A stretch of DNA of 21,182 nt, from the IMG/VR virus record IMGVR_UViG_3300043469_000847, positions 1-21,182 of that record. One strand, written 5' to 3'. This document shows positions 6,529 through 15,208 of this stretch, in pieces. The translations under genes and the position numbers were made by a program. Under the pieces are notes generated by a model. It did no database searches. It was not told the origin of the DNA and was given only the letters and a program-made list of their open reading frames with translations. Source of the stretch: a virus. Each line of letters starts with the position of its first letter. Position 1 is the stretch's first letter.

Positions 6529-7800
6529 TTAAAATCTCTTGAACAAATTGTTTGGTCTAGAGATGGTTCTTTGCGGTTTTTGAGTTCTTCTTGCTGTACT
6601 TTCTTCAGAAACTACAGAGGAGCTGATCTTTCTACCTTCTTCTGTTTTTAATTTTCTTACAGTTTCTTCAACTGTTTTCTTTGAGCCTTGCTCTCTTACT
6701 TTACCTTTATATCCATCTGGATCTGCAAGTAACCAAAGAGCTTCAGCAATTAAGTCATGTCTTGGTTCTACAAACTGATACTTTTCTAAAAGGTGACCCA
6801 ACATGTTAGTTGGCTTACCTGATATAGAAGGATAGTTAGGTTGAACAAGGCCTGAGTATAATAAGCTTTGTACTTTTCTATCAAGCTTGATACCGCCAAT
6901 GTCTCCTTTAGATAATGTGTTATATACATTGTCTGTGTACATTTTAGCTTGCTGAGCTTGTTGTTCTTTCTTTGTTTCTTGTTCAGCTAATTGTCTTGCA
7001 ATAATCTCTTCTTGCATTCTATCCAACTTCGGTTTAAACTGTTGAGCTTTTTGACCCAACTTTCCTAAGTCATCCCAGTCTTGGATTTCAGATTCAATTT
7101 CTTCTGGTGTACCAAACTGTGTTGCATATAAATATTGTCTTGCAATTTCAGCTTGATCATATTCACTATCTGGATCTAATTGTACAACTTCCTCAACTTG
7201 AGCAAGTGTTCTAAATAGAGACTTAAGATCTGTACCACCATCTGCAACATACTTAGCAGCAATTTGAAGTTCTTCTGGAAGAGATTGAAAAAATTCCTTT
7301 GGGGTATCTTGTCTTATTTTATTTTCTCTCTCTTGGAAGTTAGCTTCAAATAATTCACGGAAATCTTTGGTAGTATATTCTTCTAATGGTTTATCATCAT
7401 CAAAAGGAATAAGTGCACCCTCCTCAATCATTTTCATTGCTAACTCAGAAAGACCAGACTTATCTACCTTTGGTCTTCCTTTGTTTCCAGTTTCCTCTTC
7501 TTGACTAATCATATCATCAAGTTGAGCAATTGCTTCTTCTACAGCTGCCGGACTTGCAGTATCATTTGCACTAGCTGAATCATTAGATTTAGAAGTACTC
7601 TTGTCAAGGAACGAAGTGTCTACATCTTTTGGTTTAGAAAAGACTGACTGTTTGTTATCATCTTGGTCACCATCTGTAGGAAGCATTACACTTTCTGCAC
7701 TAGGCATTCCAAATAACTCATCAATGTTTACATCTACTTGACCTACCGTTGTAGTGTCTAAGACCTGATCTTCTTCAGGATTTTTTGTTGGTTGTGACAT
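6529..7800 (-). CDS. Scaffold-like acidic coiled-coil protein
   Basis: This 423-aa protein lies between the portal and capsid genes. The N-terminal 130 residues are acidic and Ser/Thr-rich (VDVNIDELFGMPSAE, LDDMISQEEETG) and probably disordered. Residues 145-170 and 245-295 form long charged helices; the latter is a Gln/Glu/Lys-rich coiled coil (EEIIARQLAEQETKKEQQAQ). The C-terminus is basic (TQKPQRTISRPNNLFKRF), as in scaffolding proteins whose basic tail contacts the capsid protein. No protease triad is obvious. Capsid scaffold is the best call from position, composition and basic tail. An internal virion protein is the alternative. The leader repeats the 16 bases found before the 338-aa gene. 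Confidence 0.6.
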   Translation of the reverse strand: MSQPTKNPEEDQVLDTTTVGQVDVNIDELFGMPSAESVMLPTDGDQDDNKQSVFSKPKDVDTSFLDKSTSKSNDSASANDTASPAAVEEAIAQLDDMISQEEETGNKGRPKVDKSGLSELAMKMIEEGALIPFDDDKPLEEYTTKDFRELFEANFQERENKIRQDTPKEFFQSLPEELQIAAKYVADGGTDLKSLFRTLAQVEEVVQLDPDSEYDQAEIARQYLYATQFGTPEEIESEIQDWDDLGKLGQKAQQFKPKLDRMQEEIIARQLAEQETKKEQQAQQAKMYTDNVYNTLSKGDIGGIKLDRKVQSLLYSGLVQPNYPSISGKPTNMLGHLLEKYQFVEPRHDLIAEALWLLADPDGYKGKVREQGSKKTVEETVRKLKTEEGRKISSSVVSEESTARRTQKPQRTISRPNNLFKRF

Positions 7801-7892
7801 CTTTGTTGGTTTTGTTTATAATTTAATATACTAATTAAACTTCAGATATTTAAAACAGCATGTTTAATTTTTTGGACTATATAGCTAAAAGA
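7801..7892 (-). promoter_or_regulatory. Gap between portal and scaffold genes, likely leader or promoter
   Basis: This 92-base AT-rich gap follows the TAG stop of the portal. On the minus strand an AT stem AGTTTAAT/ATTAAATT (complement of 7820-7841) surrounds TAGTAT, and a TATATTAA box lies 23 bases before the scaffold ATG. The stem has no following U-tract, so I do not call a terminator. The last bases carry the shared 16-base leader. The gap may hold an internal promoter or an mRNA processing site that raises scaffold and capsid expression. Confidence 0.35.
7802..7817 (-). promoter_or_regulatory. Leader motif shared with the 338-aa gene
   Basis: AAACAAAACCAACAAA on the minus strand ends one base before the ATG of the scaffold-like gene and is identical to the copy at 4801-4816. 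A third AACCAACAAA lies inside this gene, five codons after the start (complement of 7784-7793). Same placement next to a start codon in two genes argues for function in translation initiation. Confidence 0.4.
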
Positions 7893-10637
7893 CTATTTCT
7901 TTTTCTCTGACTTACTGTCAAATTTGTTTTTATTCTCTCTTGCTATCTGTAATTGCTTATCTGCAATCTCTCTTTGGGCTTGAATTTTTTCTCTTTCAAT
8001 GTCCATTTTTTGAGATTGTCTCATGTTTTCACCTGCTTGTTTCTCTCTCTGTAAACTGTTTTGTTCTTGATATTGCTCACTTTGTCTGATGTCTTTCATG
8101 GCATCTTGATAGTCAGACATCTGGTTCTCATTAACATCCACAGCAGCTCCATAACCAGCAGCTCTAATCTCAGCAATAAGGATATCTCTTTGTCTGTTTT
8201 TCTCAGCTTCAGCCATATCAAAGTCTCTCTTAAGTTTTTCTTCTTGAGCTTTAGCTTGAAGTTGTTGTTCTTGCATTTGCTGTGCTTGTTGCATTTCTTG
8301 TTGTTTCTGATCTTGTTGTTTTTGTTCAGAATCTTTAAGAGCATTATTAAGTTCAGCAATTGAATCAGATTGTACTACTTTACCAAGATCATAGATAGAA
8401 GCTCCGGTAGTATTGTTTTGCATAGCCATTTGTTTTAACTGTTCAAGAACAGCTCTATGGTTAGCAGTAGTAGTAGCAAAAATATTAAGGTCTCTCATTA
8501 ATAGATCAGTACCTTCTATTTCAAAGTTTACTTTCTCATCTGCACCTGTAATATAAGATAGTCTAGTAGAAGGTTTAGTTGAGTTATAGTATTGTGCCAA
8601 GTCTGTACGCATTTGGTGGACTCTAGGCATTAGATAATCACAGTGCTGGATAAAGTATATCTCTGTCTGTGCGTAAGAGGCTGCCATAGCTTGTTCTACT
8701 CCAGTAGCCGTAGTCTGAGATAACTGTTGCCCCATCCTTTGTGGATTCACACCAATTACCTCATATGCTTGTTGCTTAAAGTAGTTAGCAAGTTGAATTC
8801 TTGACATGAGCCTATTTGTTTGCTCAAGATCAAGTTTTTGAAAATGCTGGAAGTTTAATGCATTCTCTGTATTTGTAATAGAAGTATCAAGCGGAAGAAT
8901 CTGGAAGTTCTTCATTGCCACATATGCATTAGCATAATTACCTTTACCCCAGTCTTCTCCAAGTGAATGTTTAGGTAATGTATTCTGATCAAGCATAATT
9001 ACAGTACCAAGTTCATCTACTAAGATATCTGCAATCTGATTGTTTACAATATTATAGCCAATCTGATATGGCTTCATCAAGTCAATAAGTGCAGTAGACT
9101 TAGTATTTCTATCTGAGAATACGGCACCTTCTACAGGAAGTTTACATCCATACAATGATGCATCACCTTTAAATTGAAACTTAAGTGGACCAATGTGGTT
9201 CTTACCAACACCAATATAAATTGGAGAGAAGCCACCAGGGTTATTCATACCCCAGAATGAAGGAAGATTTGGTCCAACTTTTACACCGCCCCAAACTTCA
9301 TTAATCCAGATCCAGTCAATATGCTCACCTAGAATAAGATTCTCTTTTGTTTTATTCTTGAAAAGTCTAGTATCATATACAGGCTTTTCAGTTACTAAAT
9401 AATCTTCAGTAATGATCTCATTAAGAACTTCTCCTTCTTCTGTAACTTTAGTAAGATGTCCAACTTTTCTTTGAGATTTCCAATATGCTGTTGTTACTCT
9501 TAATAAGAAGGCAGTACCCTGATCAAAATAATCTTCACCTTCTGCAAGAATTTGATTTATAATATCACCACCTTGAGTTACAGAACCAGCTACTGCTGAA
9601 GTATATTGTCTATAAGCAAGAGATGGCATATTAGTATTCCATTCATGAGACTTAGTAGCATCATAGAATGAACCATCATTTTGTAATCCACCAATGTTAT
9701 ATCCAGCAGATCTAATTGGATAAATGGCTTCGAGTGCTGCCATTTGTTCTTCAGTCATTAAGTATCCATACTTATCAATAACATCTGCAACAGTAAGCAT
9801 ATCTACTTTACCTACCCAGTTAGCTTGAGAAATATATCTTGCATCCGGAGACTTATGGTAGAATGTTAAAACAGGATTCCAAAGTTCTACATCATAGTCA
9901 TCTTCCATCATATGGAAATGCCAGAACTCCCTATCTGTAATAAGTGAATCTCTAAAACCTCTTTCTTCTAATTCATCCATGCGGTATCTTTCAACATCTA
10001 CTTTATGTTGATGCGATGCCCACTGCTCTACCATAGATCTGTAGTCTTTCTTAAAGAAAGATTCAATCTCAGGAAGTGTTTTTAATTTTTCAGGATTAAC
10101 TTGTTCTTGTGCTTCTGGAGAATTTGGATCAAGTCCTGCATCCAACATAGCGGATACAATTTTCATTTGAGCATTAGACATTAGAGTTTCCTCTACCATC
10201 TTTCTTTTCTGCTCAATCATCTCATTGTATGAGAACTCATCTACTGCTCTATATGTTAACTTAGTTGATCTTTTTGCAAATTCAGCTACAAGAACATTAA
10301 TAACATTTGGAATAATAGGATAGAACTTTAATTCTAAAGCTGTTGGATCTTCTTTAGTAAGTAATTCAACAACATCTCTATATTCATTATTTTCTTCAAC
10401 AATATAATCAGACTTATCAATAATACCTTTTGCAAGCTTATAGTTTTTCATAAGTCTGCGGGCATTTCTGCGGATTTGTTTTAAACCATTCCACTCAAGC
10501 CAGTCAAGATTCCAAGCTGCCCATTCTTCATCCTTATCTTTAGACGGGACAAATTGTAAAGGTTGGGTAACACTACCCATCCTATTTTGCTCAACCTTTG
10601 CCCCCTTTTTTAATTGTATAGCATTATATACTTGCAT
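7893..10637 (-). CDS. Portal protein with long Gln-rich C-terminal coiled coil
   Basis: This 914-aa protein is coded directly after the large terminase, where portals usually lie. Residues 1-760 have portal-like composition: an early basic helical region (LKQIRRNARRLMKNYKLAKG), a Trp-rich wing-like part, and near residue 650 QLSQTTATGVEQAMAASYAQ. The last leads into a long helix (TEIYFIQHCDYLMPRVHQM) typical of the portal stem and crown. From about residue 765 the protein is a Gln/Glu/Lys coiled coil (QKQQDQKQQEMQQAQQMQEQ) of roughly 130 residues that ends basic. Total length is near the upper end for portals. The long C-terminal barrel or crown is reminiscent of P22, whose portal has an extended helical barrel. 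The portal forms the dodecameric DNA channel. The gene ends with TAG, showing that TAG is a stop here. Confidence 0.82.
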   Translation of the reverse strand: MQVYNAIQLKKGAKVEQNRMGSVTQPLQFVPSKDKDEEWAAWNLDWLEWNGLKQIRRNARRLMKNYKLAKGIIDKSDYIVEENNEYRDVVELLTKEDPTALELKFYPIIPNVINVLVAEFAKRSTKLTYRAVDEFSYNEMIEQKRKMVEETLMSNAQMKIVSAMLDAGLDPNSPEAQEQVNPEKLKTLPEIESFFKKDYRSMVEQWASHQHKVDVERYRMDELEERGFRDSLITDREFWHFHMMEDDYDVELWNPVLTFYHKSPDARYISQANWVGKVDMLTVADVIDKYGYLMTEEQMAALEAIYPIRSAGYNIGGLQNDGSFYDATKSHEWNTNMPSLAYRQYTSAVAGSVTQGGDIINQILAEGEDYFDQGTAFLLRVTTAYWKSQRKVGHLTKVTEEGEVLNEIITEDYLVTEKPVYDTRLFKNKTKENLILGEHIDWIWINEVWGGVKVGPNLPSFWGMNNPGGFSPIYIGVGKNHIGPLKFQFKGDASLYGCKLPVEGAVFSDRNTKSTALIDLMKPYQIGYNIVNNQIADILVDELGTVIMLDQNTLPKHSLGEDWGKGNYANAYVAMKNFQILPLDTSITNTENALNFQHFQKLDLEQTNRLMSRIQLANYFKQQAYEVIGVNPQRMGQQLSQTTATGVEQAMAASYAQTEIYFIQHCDYLMPRVHQMRTDLAQYYNSTKPSTRLSYITGADEKVNFEIEGTDLLMRDLNIFATTTANHRAVLEQLKQMAMQNNTTGASIYDLGKVVQSDSIAELNNALKDSEQKQQDQKQQEMQQAQQMQEQQLQAKAQEEKLKRDFDMAEAEKNRQRDILIAEIRAAGYGAAVDVNENQMSDYQDAMKDIRQSEQYQEQNSLQREKQAGENMRQSQKMDIEREKIQAQREIADKQLQIARENKNKFDSKSEKKK

Positions 10638-10642
10638 ATCTA

Positions 10643-12850
10643 TTATTTTAAGTTCTTAAAAGCTGACCTATTAAAAACTTGACCATTAACTTTTCTACCT
10701 GAGCCGCCCATATGACGGAACGGGGTTCTATTTAATTTAAACAAATTATCTGACTTTTGCAAGTTTTTAGACGCATCATCCATGATAACTCTCTTAGAAT
10801 AACCTCTATTAGCATGCTGTATTCTCATAAATGCAACCATAGCTGCAAAAGATACAAGTCTATCCACGTTGACTCCATCTGCATACTCTTGCATTTCTTT
10901 AAGCAACATAGGATCTGGAATACGTTCTATACCATACTTAGTCCTTACAATAGTACCATCGGTCTTAGTTTCTACATCTAATTCTTCTTTACAGTATTCA
11001 ATAGCATAACTTAATAAGTGAGCCTTAAATAATGTACCGGTGTTTTTCCAACCATACTCCTGGAATACATTAGCATTTGCACCTAGATCTTTTAGAAATA
11101 AGATTTGATTCTTAGGTACTAAATATCTTTGTTTCTTTCTTGATATCATATACTGGATAAACAATGAGATGTTATTCTCAATTACTGTCCAGGCATTATA
11201 CCATTCAATTATTAATTCTAATCTTTGGTGAGTTTTATTAATATCATCAAATCTACCACACCAAGCAGCAACAATCTTATCTGGTTCTATATATGTTTCT
11301 GTTTCTCCCATAGTTACTTTAGTAACTTCTACAGGAGCTTTCATAATATAAATAGAACAGAGTGATTCTGATGTTGTTGTTTTACCTTCTGAAACGGGGT
11401 CAATAGAAGCATAGTACTGTCCAAATGTAGGATCAGCAATAGGTCTTTCCCATACAACAAGTACTCCAGTTTTATCTTCTGTTTTTTTACTTATAGGAAA
11501 CTCTTTAATAGGTTGTTTATCTGAATTTCTTACAGCAACTTTACCCATCTCATCTGTATAGATATCTAAGAATTCATATGCATATTCTTTCTCTTCTATT
11601 CTTCTTTGTTGTGCAGCAACCAAGTGTGTTGGAAACTTAGATACAGATCTATGTGCAAAAGCTTCTTGAATATTTCTAGGGTGCTGAGAAATCCTCAACT
11701 GATAAGTTTCCGGATCAAGTTCTTTTTTCCAGGTTGCAAACTGATCATCTAAAGCTTTTAATGCTTCTTCTACAAGTGAATTACCATACTCATCTACATA
11801 AGGTGGCATTGACCATTGTTCAGGAATAAACAAACCTGAGGTACCTACAGTTCCTTTATTATCTATAAGATCTGTTTCTACCTCATAGATATCATTATCA
11901 TGAGGCTTGGTAATCATCTTTCTTAATGGCTCACATTGGGACAAGTCACCCACAGATCCTGCTGCAATAAACATACCTGTAGTAACCATACCTGAGCGCA
12001 TGGCTGGGCGCATGTACTCATATGTTTGATCCATCTTAGGAGCAATACCGGCTTCCTCATGGAAGAAGTATTTTACCGGACCCCCTACACCATTTGTTGG
12101 ATCTTTCTCAAATGACATACCTTGTATAGTACCTTTGAGACCAACCTCTGTTTTTCTATCTCCTTTTCTTACCTCAATCTTCTGTTGCCACATCATTACC
12201 TTGTCTGGAGACATAGGTCTATACCATGCTGTATGCTCATTTAAGAAGGCTGCGTATTCCTGTAAGAACTTCCAAGATCCTTTCTCATTGATATAATCCT
12301 TGAGACTAGCTCCTATCTTTAGAGTAACCCCTGCTTCAAACCATTGCTGGTTGATGAGTTTACCCATATGGTAGTAAGAAGATGCAATCTGACGTTTCTT
12401 TAGAATAGCTACATGCTTGTAGTTTAACTCTGCGAGAAACTCATATAATGCCATATGATACTGTGCATCTCTGATATCAGCAAAACCAAACTTCTGAATC
12501 TCTTTGTTAAAGATTGGTAGAAAGTTTAACCACATATAGTATTCTCTTGCAAGAAACCATGTGTTGTCTTTATCTTTTACAATTATACCCTTACGACATT
12601 TTGTCTTTTGGTCATCCCAATAGTTTATAAAGTCTTTAGATTTGAATGGGGCTGTGCAATATACTCCATTATCTCTAAACTTTCTTGACTCAGATATAAA
12701 TACCTGATTACTTGTATCGTTGAATCCGTACTTACCGGGTTCTCTGAAAACTCCCAATATAAAGTTATTGAAGTCCTGTCTGGAGCCAAAGCTTGTTGTT
12801 GTCCATGTTCCATTGTCATAGGTTGGTATGTCTTGATAAATTTCACTCAT
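10643..12850 (-). CDS. terL: Terminase large subunit (ATPase-nuclease)
   Basis: This 735-aa protein powers DNA packaging. ATPase domain: VAILKKRQIASS (residues 147-158) fits the deviant Walker A of many TerL proteins, with the Lys ahead of RQ and Ala where Gly is usual. YFFHEEAG (261-268) is Walker B with the catalytic Glu, with His-Glu replacing the usual Asp-Glu. GMFIAAGSVGD (292-302) fits the coupling motif. Nuclease domain: YYASIDPVSEG (479-489) with D484, TVIENN (555-560) with E558, and LKDLGANAN (586-594) with D588 give an RNase H-like acidic centre; a later VDRLVSFAAM may give the last Asp. The order of motifs and neighbour (portal) make TerL secure. At 735 residues it is longer than most TerLs; an N-terminal domain of about 130 residues precedes the ATPase core. 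It starts two bases after the preceding gene ends. Confidence 0.92.
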   Translation of the reverse strand: MSEIYQDIPTYDNGTWTTTSFGSRQDFNNFILGVFREPGKYGFNDTSNQVFISESRKFRDNGVYCTAPFKSKDFINYWDDQKTKCRKGIIVKDKDNTWFLAREYYMWLNFLPIFNKEIQKFGFADIRDAQYHMALYEFLAELNYKHVAILKKRQIASSYYHMGKLINQQWFEAGVTLKIGASLKDYINEKGSWKFLQEYAAFLNEHTAWYRPMSPDKVMMWQQKIEVRKGDRKTEVGLKGTIQGMSFEKDPTNGVGGPVKYFFHEEAGIAPKMDQTYEYMRPAMRSGMVTTGMFIAAGSVGDLSQCEPLRKMITKPHDNDIYEVETDLIDNKGTVGTSGLFIPEQWSMPPYVDEYGNSLVEEALKALDDQFATWKKELDPETYQLRISQHPRNIQEAFAHRSVSKFPTHLVAAQQRRIEEKEYAYEFLDIYTDEMGKVAVRNSDKQPIKEFPISKKTEDKTGVLVVWERPIADPTFGQYYASIDPVSEGKTTTSESLCSIYIMKAPVEVTKVTMGETETYIEPDKIVAAWCGRFDDINKTHQRLELIIEWYNAWTVIENNISLFIQYMISRKKQRYLVPKNQILFLKDLGANANVFQEYGWKNTGTLFKAHLLSYAIEYCKEELDVETKTDGTIVRTKYGIERIPDPMLLKEMQEYADGVNVDRLVSFAAMVAFMRIQHANRGYSKRVIMDDASKNLQKSDNLFKLNRTPFRHMGGSGRKVNGQVFNRSAFKNLK

Positions 12851-12852
12851 AG

Positions 12853-13368
12853 TTATTGGTCATATGCCATTCCAATTCCACCTCTTACTTTGCTTGATTG
12901 TTCATCCTGAAGATCTTTGTAGACCCCTTTAAATGATGCTCTAATCTGATCAAAGTTCTTAGCTGCCGCTACTAGTGAGTTAATGTTTCCATCTCTACCT
13001 GCAGTAATCTGTGTAGTCTCCATATATCTGGCTAATCTATCTAACATAGATGCCATACCCTTGTATGCTCTAGATGTAGGAGTTTCATACATTCTTTGGC
13101 AGAATATTAAAGCAGTATGTATATCATCATCTTCTGTAGAAAACTCTGCTTGTATTTCTTTTAGAATAATATGTTCTTTATCTACTTCCGGAGTATGAAA
13201 GAAAGGGTTCATGTCTGGATTAGGACATGTCATATAAAACAAGTAGAGATACACTTTAAGATAATCATCTGGATAGTTATCCATTACATCTTTAAGCGCC
13301 TTTAGTGTATAACAATGTTCAGTAGGAATTACTTTACCATTCTGAACATCAAATAGTCTTACAATCAT
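12853..13368 (-). CDS. Unknown protein immediately upstream of TerL
   Basis: I use the ATG at complement 13366-13368 (171 aa, MIVRLFDVQNGKVIP). It gives a TAATATG junction with the preceding nuclease gene, whereas a start 66 bases upstream would overlap that gene and add an unlikely hydrophobic stretch. The protein is mostly helical, with LKALKDVMDNYPDDYLKVYL near residues 25-44, a CPNPDMNPF loop, and a long C-terminal helix (NINSLVAAAKNFDQIRASF). The end is basic and Gly-rich (SKVRGGIGMAYDQ). Its place next to TerL suggests a packaging role, possibly a small terminase subunit, but no helix-turn-helix is evident and the winged-helix protein nearby competes for that role. I do not recognise the family. 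Confidence 0.55.
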   Translation of the reverse strand: MIVRLFDVQNGKVIPTEHCYTLKALKDVMDNYPDDYLKVYLYLFYMTCPNPDMNPFFHTPEVDKEHIILKEIQAEFSTEDDDIHTALIFCQRMYETPTSRAYKGMASMLDRLARYMETTQITAGRDGNINSLVAAAKNFDQIRASFKGVYKDLQDEQSSKVRGGIGMAYDQ

Positions 13369-13369
13369 A

Positions 13370-14206
13370 TTACTTCTTTTTAATAATGTAAGGATTATCC
13401 TTGAGATAATTAATAACAGAAATAACCTCATCATAAAGATAAGGTATTGGCATTGGTATCACTTCTAATACTTTTGGTTCTCCGTTGTCATCTAACTTAG
13501 CAATAGGATATCCATATTGATCTTCTCCGGCTGTTTCAAATGTAATATGGTGAATAAATATCTTTCCTGGCTGGAGTTTAGGATTATGCTTTAGGATAAT
13601 ATACATGTATATACTTAACTGTAAAGCATAGTGATTAAAGTTACAGTCATCTAAATGATCTATTGGTGAAAGCATCTTCTCAGACATTCCTTCCCAGTTT
13701 TTAAATGATTCTGTTTTAATCTCCTTATTAGTCTTGTAGTCAATAATATTTACTCTACCATTGACTACTTCAACTAGATCTGATTGACCACATAAGCCTG
13801 CTGACTTAAGATAGACCATATGTTCAGGATACACGCCTGGATCAAGCTTTTGTGAAGGAGCAATCTTTAAACCATTTGGTTGTTCAAACGGTTTAAAAAT
13901 AGGAACTGTTATACCTTCTCTTTCAATAGATGCTAGTGAACATAAGTCAGTTTCTCTTTGGTTATGATAGAATGTCCCAAGAGTTGTAGCTCTGTTAGCT
14001 TCATTATCCCATATCTGAACAATGGTTTTAGGATCAATACCATACCACTTAGACTTCTTATTCTTACTTACTCTTTCTGCTACTTTCTTAGCATCAAAAG
14101 GTTTCTTAAGACTAGACAATAGAGTAGTCACACTGATCCACTTAATTTCATCATTGGGATCTACACTCTTGTAGCTGTGATCATCTGCGTTAAATACTAT
14201 GCTCAT
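13370..14206 (-). CDS. RecB/Cas4-like PD-(D/E)XK nuclease
   Basis: This 278-aa protein carries all the motifs of the RecB-type nuclease family. They are G77-x3-H81 (LGTFYHN), E128, GQSD with D143, D156-x-K158 in INIIDYKTNK-like context (VNIIDYKTN), and Q196-x3-Y200 (ALQLSIY). These form the metal-binding active site and the family-specific QhxxY helix. No Fe-S cluster cysteines as in Cas4 are evident; Cys are few and scattered. The predicted reaction is 5'-3' or 3'-5' exonuclease or flap cleavage of DNA. It overlaps the zinc-binding gene by four bases (ATGA) and is followed by genes for the unknown protein and TerL. Location in the packaging cluster rather than with replication genes suggests a role in trimming or resolving packaged concatemers, which is inference. 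Confidence 0.85.
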   Translation of the reverse strand: MSIVFNADDHSYKSVDPNDEIKWISVTTLLSSLKKPFDAKKVAERVSKNKKSKWYGIDPKTIVQIWDNEANRATTLGTFYHNQRETDLCSLASIEREGITVPIFKPFEQPNGLKIAPSQKLDPGVYPEHMVYLKSAGLCGQSDLVEVVNGRVNIIDYKTNKEIKTESFKNWEGMSEKMLSPIDHLDDCNFNHYALQLSIYMYIILKHNPKLQPGKIFIHHITFETAGEDQYGYPIAKLDDNGEPKVLEVIPMPIPYLYDEVISVINYLKDNPYIIKKK

Positions 14207-14496
14207 AATTGTTCTAGTTTATCTTCTTCTTCTTCTGTAGCAATTGCTTGCCATTTACCAAGAGGACATTCTGATGAAAGAGATCTAGTCTTAAATGTTA
14301 ATGAGCATCCGCATTCATTACAGCAAGGAGCCGTACCTTTTACTGCACACTTCTTACCTTTGCTTGGACATTCATCACAGACATCATATCTCATTCTTGC
14401 AACATCTTCTACAAACTCATCTCTAATTACTGAGTTCTTAATGCCTTCAAGAATTGCTTTCTTGTTCTCCCAAATTGCTTTTAGTGCTGCTTTCAT
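14203..14496 (-). CDS. Cysteine-rich zinc-binding protein
   Basis: This 97-aa protein has eight Cys between residues 40 and 77: C40, C43, C50, C58, C59, C62, C64 and C77. They occur in CDECPSKGKKC, APCCNECGC and SSECPLGKW. This is a compact zinc-ribbon-like arrangement that could bind one or two metals. The N-terminal helix (residues 1-35) is amphipathic and basic, and the C-terminus is acidic (TEEEEDKLEQL). I recall similar Cys-rich small proteins in many phages, unnamed. It overlaps the HU-like gene by 50 bases in another frame and the nuclease gene by four bases (ATGA). A partner or cofactor of the nuclease or packaging complex is possible. A frameshift fusion is not supported because the downstream frame is +1 and the gene has its own ATG. 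Confidence 0.7.
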   Translation of the reverse strand: MKAALKAIWENKKAILEGIKNSVIRDEFVEDVARMRYDVCDECPSKGKKCAVKGTAPCCNECGCSLTFKTRSLSSECPLGKWQAIATEEEEDKLEQL

Positions 14497-14848
14497 TACC
14501 TTGTTTAAATTTTTTTCTTGACTCTTTTTGTTCTTTTAAAATTCTGTCAAGTTCAATAAGTCTATCTAATTTTTCCTCAAGACCTTTCTTATTAAAGTAA
14601 GCTTTAAATGTAGAAACATCATGTGTTCTAAGTGTAGCTGTAAACTTCTCAATACTTGATCTAACTCTTGGATGTTTAATTACAAAATGACCAAGACCAA
14701 TTACATTTACTCTTTCATGCTTAAGATTTACTAAACTATCTCTTAGATCTTTATAATAGTGTTCTATTATACTTTCAACAAGATTTTCACTAATATTTAA
14801 ATCTTCTGAGACTATCTTATATAGTTTACTGGACCTGTGGGGCGTCAT
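14447..14848 (-). CDS. HU/IHF-like DNA-binding protein
   Basis: This 133-aa protein matches the HU/IHF fold in residues 8-62. An initial helix is followed by a long helix (SENLVESIIEHYYKDLRDSL, residues 20-39), then the beta segment ERVNVIGLGHFVIKHPRVR, in which GLGHF (51-55) corresponds to the GFGTF turn of HU. The tail after residue 90 is charged and probably disordered. HU-like proteins bend or compact DNA. IHF-like genes are known in the structural region of crAss-like phages, so a packaging or virion role is plausible. It overlaps the winged-helix gene by 23 bases at its start and the zinc gene by 50 bases at its end. Beta-arm length looks shorter than in bacterial HU, so DNA-binding mode could differ. 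Confidence 0.75.
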   Translation of the reverse strand: MTPHRSSKLYKIVSEDLNISENLVESIIEHYYKDLRDSLVNLKHERVNVIGLGHFVIKHPRVRSSIEKFTATLRTHDVSTFKAYFNKKGLEEKLDRLIELDRILKEQKESRKKFKQGNESSTKSNLGEQESNS

Positions 14849-15206
14849 TACCTAAAAACTTAAAGTCTAATAAAATTGTGCCTTCTGTTTGAATTTTTAA
14901 AGTAGGATTAACAAAAATTATTTTTTTGTTGGCCGGATCCTTAATTACCAAACTATTTTTTTCAGCCTTATTAATACAATTTCTTACTGTTTGAGGTGAC
15001 TTAAAAATAGGTTCTTCTTCTGAAGAAGCCTCATAACAAAATTCAGTAAGTTCAATAGGTTGATTTAGACTTAGTAAAGTAAGACAGTTTAGATCAGAAT
15101 CACTCATGGTAATTCTGTTAATGTAACAATGTACTAATATCTGGAACTTTACAACATCCCACTTAGACATTTTTACACGTTTCTGTACCTGATTTACTAA
15201 AGCCAT
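14826..15206 (-). CDS. Winged-helix DNA-binding protein, candidate small terminase or regulator
   Basis: This is a 126-aa protein. Residues 15-33 form a hydrophobic helix (KWDVVKFQILVHCYINRI). Residues 70-87 (SPQTVRNCINKAEKNSLV) look like a recognition helix, followed by a beta wing (KDPANKKIIFVNPTLKIQ) and an end-strand (GTILLDFKFLG). That is a winged helix-turn-helix. It starts two bases after the first gene of the packaging operon ends, with AAGGA within that gene's end as a possible Shine-Dalgarno. Position ahead of the HU-like protein, nuclease and TerL suggests either the DNA-recognising small terminase subunit or a late regulator. I cannot separate these by eye. Confidence 0.6.
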   Translation of the reverse strand: MALVNQVQKRVKMSKWDVVKFQILVHCYINRITMSDSDLNCLTLLSLNQPIELTEFCYEASSEEEPIFKSPQTVRNCINKAEKNSLVIKDPANKKIIFVNPTLKIQTEGTILLDFKFLGNDAPQVQ

Positions 15207-15208
15207 GA

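Noticed and set aside
8061-8363. Plus- and minus-strand ORFs overlapping the portal C-terminus
   Set aside because: They are shadows of the Gln/Lys-rich coiled-coil region, with low-complexity translations and no leader.
14447-14530. Programmed frameshift joining the HU-like and zinc-binding genes at an A-run followed by TTTAAAC
   Set aside because: The A-run would favour -1 slippage and TTTAAAC is not in the right phase, whereas the downstream gene is in the +1 frame and has its own ATG.
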